64,000 nt of DNA from Cannabis sativa. Lineage: Eukaryota; Streptophyta; Magnoliopsida; Rosales; Cannabaceae. The notes under the pieces were generated by a model. That model did not search any database. It was not told the DNA's origin and saw only the letters and a program-made list of their open reading frames with translations. The DNA is taken from NCBI RefSeq assembly GCF_029168945.1, contig NC_083603.1:62001-126000 (forward strand). Direction: 5' to 3'. Each line of letters starts with the position of its first letter. Positions within the stretch are counted from its first letter, which is position 1. The position numbers and the translations under genes were made by a program. Positions 61,772-64,000 of this stretch are shown here, piece after piece.

Positions 61772-64000
61772 TTAATTGATATGTTCACCATCCACTTCCA
61801 CTCGTGTGATGTACTGAATCTTAGGCCAATCTTCTCCTTTCTCTTTCTGACACCGGTGCGTTAACAGAGGACATTGGTCTATATGTAATTGAGATAGGCA
61901 ACCCTTCTTCTGGCAAGCACCGCAACCCTTCACAATTACGAATGTACAAGTAAGAGAGGGATGTGAGTTCTTGAAAGGCGTTGCTGTTTAGGCTTTCAAG
62001 TTTACTACAATCAAAAATCATAAGTGTAGTCAGAGTGATCGGAAGGATCCCTATGTCTTCAGGAAAAATACCATCTTCCCACCCACTGATATTTAAATAT
62101 TTCAAACACGAGAGCCTCTGTAGATCCCATTGCTTATGGTTCTCAATGAGCTTTTTGGAGTTGGGTACTGTAAGACTCTTTACTTTGGAGTGTGATCCCC
62201 AATCTAGAAGCGATTCCAACACTGAACAGCTATGTATACTTATCTCCACGAGAGAGGGAGCTGTGCCTTCGACTGTCTGTTGAGTAGTTCCTGTTCTAGG
62301 CACCAAACCCACCATTCGTTCACATTTAAAGATTTCCAAAGATTCCATGGATGGAAGATAACAACACGGTAACCCAATATTAAGCATTGGACATCTATAC
62401 AGACTAAGTTTTTTCAGAAGTGGGAATATTTGACCTTGTTGCATAGCTTCACTGCTAAATGACCAATCTTTCCACTCCAACATATCTGAAATAAATAATA
62501 CTTCTAGACATCTGAATAGAAGAAGACCCTTGTCATCATGAGGAATCTCATCACCTATTGAGATGACACCATTACATCCTCTAATTAAGAGATCTTTCAG
62601 AAATGGTAGCTGCCCAAGTGAGGGTAAAATACAACAAGTATTGCACTTGTCAATCCTGATTGATATTAACTTAAGAAATGCAGAGTCCCCAATCCAGTCT
62701 GACAATATTGTACCTCTATAGTATTCAATACTAAGATGCTGCAAGTTTGTATGTGGTCGAAGTGCATCAAGTATATCGTTTTCTTTTTGTGAATTAGCAG
62801 CCACACCACCATTACGTTTATGTTTCCACCTCAAAGTCAGCTTCGAAAGAGACTTCTTATCCTTCAAATTAGCCTCCGAAGCTTCTCCTGCATCCTTGAT
62901 ATTTTCCAACCCGGATATGCTATGTAAATTCTCAAGTTCTCCTACCTTTTTCATTTTCAATCCTCCAGTGCTATTTCTATCACTACTCAAAATCACATCA
63001 GATAAGAAATACAAGTGTTTTATAGTATTGAGTTCTTGGGGAAGCTCTTTCAGGGGTACACCCTCAATATCTAGATATCGCAAGTTGATTAACCTTCCCA
63101 TCTTCTTTGGCAATTCATGAAGCCGTTCACACCCAAATAACAATAAAGTCTGTAAATTGTACAAATTACAAACTGAATCAGGTAATTCTTGAATTCCAGT
63201 GTGAGACAAGTCGAGGTACCTCAAATGCTTTAGATTGCCAATTGAATGAAGCAACTTCTTCATTGGAAGCACTCTTAAAGAAAGAACTCTTAAAAAACTT
63301 CTACTTGTAAGTAACATATCACACTTTATCTTCCAGTAATACCTGTGTGATTTGAATGGCAGTGCTAGAAAGGTACGCAAGCTCTTCACTTCATGTAATT
63401 CCTTGACTTTGTTGATGTCATATGTTACCTTCTTTGTATATGACAAGTGGCGTGTCTTTGTTGAAAGTTTAAGTAGATCATTATGCAAATCCAACCTAAA
63501 GCAAAAATCATTTGATACGAGTATGGCCAAATCATGTACCAAGTCATGCATTTGGAGCAATGATTTTTCTTTATTTGAATGTTGAAACAATGACCTTGAT
63601 GAAAGATCCTCAAGGTATTCCTCCCCATGTGCCTCCATCTTTTTGCTTTCTCGATCAAGAGGCAGAAAACCTTGTGCCATCCACAGCAAAATCAATTCTT
63701 TTCTCCCAAATTCGTAATCTTTAGGAAATATGGAACAATAAGCAAAACATTGTTTAAGACGTGTAGGTAAGTGACGGTAGCTCAACCATAAAGCTGGAAG
63801 AATAGATCCCTCTTTCTTGTACAACTACTCCCATGTGTCACTATTAAGTATGTCCTCCCACTTTTCAGAATTTCGTTCGGAGCGCAATAATCCACCAAGA
63901 GATTTTATTGCTAATGGAAGGCCTTTGCACTTGTCTACTATTTGTCTACCCAATACCTCCAAATCTTTGTACTTAGTACTCAAGTCATCGTTGTTTCTAA
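61772..64000 (-). pseudogene. NB-LRR (CC-type, RGA/RPP13-like) disease-resistance gene, 3' part, with two disabling lesions
   Basis: NLRs are intracellular immune receptors. Reading from the window edge (minus strand, 64000 downward) the frame encodes the end of the NB-ARC domain: [14 protein letters not shown] (GLPLA at 63923-63909), then [11 protein letters not shown]. An in-frame TAG follows at 63827-63825. The same frame continues with [34 protein letters not shown], the MHD motif MHDLVHDLA (codons at 63551-63543) and a long leucine-rich repeat region with [15 protein letters not shown] and [18 protein letters not shown]. Near 61880-61892 the frame shifts: the open frame ends in a nonsense tail (TGA/TAG region at 61821), while the +1 frame restores the expected ending, with [19 protein letters not shown] and a TAA at 61774-61772. 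The P-loop and CC domains lie beyond the window. The 667-codon open stretch has no ATG start at its beginning (TTG at 63824). Sequencing error is possible but two independent lesions favour a pseudogene. Confidence 0.88.

Noticed and set aside
63824..63824. Start of a complete 667-codon NLR protein
   Set aside because: The codon is TTG directly after an in-frame TAG. NB-ARC sequence continues upstream in the same frame, so this is the middle of a longer gene.

Overview
The window is nuclear DNA of a flowering plant (spliced genes with GT-AG introns, plastid-targeted PGK, SPIKE1, TIR/hAT and LTR elements, NLR). About half of it (1-32139) is one uninterrupted tandem satellite with a ~370-bp monomer. 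A 370-bp subtelomeric satellite (CS-1) is known from Cannabis sativa and ~380-bp relatives from Humulus, so Cannabaceae, most likely Cannabis, is my best guess. That rests on repeat length and genome style, not on an alignment. If right, the window is a subtelomere-to-gene transition with the telomere off the left end.

Layout. 1-32139: 87 head-to-tail monomers (the last one cut), near-identical 370-bp units to about 27.4 kb, then increasingly diverged, and from about 28.9 kb a distinct 378-bp class arranged as a 3-monomer (1135-bp) higher-order repeat. 32140-33480: AT-rich spacer. 33651-34557 (-): LSM8, 98 aa, five exons. 34753-37430: a small MITE, a 1773-bp non-autonomous hAT element with a perfect 8-bp target duplication, and spacer. 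37430-37502 (+): tRNA-Arg(CCG). 37962-39887 (-): cytosolic phosphoglycerate kinase, 401 aa, five exons. 41620-44196 (-): plastid phosphoglycerate kinase, 485 aa, six exons, in direct tandem with the cytosolic copy. 44386-50500: transposon-rich spacer holding a tRNA-derived SINE, a fold-back element, an LTR-like region, a decayed Ty1-copia fragment, and a second hAT-like element filled with a GGGTC-rich minisatellite. 50826-61205 (+): complete SPIKE1 (DOCK-family ROP-GEF), 30 exons, 1835 aa. 61772-64000 (-): an NB-LRR resistance gene cut by the window edge and broken by an in-frame stop and a frameshift.

The genes are ordinary housekeeping genes (U6 snRNP/nuclear RNA decay, glycolysis and Calvin cycle, actin/ROP signalling) plus one resistance pseudogene. 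They do not form a functional cluster except for the PGK pair. I found no novel biological system. The most informative signals are the organisation of the satellite (nested higher-order repeats, and a longer-monomer class confined to the gene-side edge), the tandem PGK pair, the transposon with an internal hexamer minisatellite, and the doubly disabled NLR.
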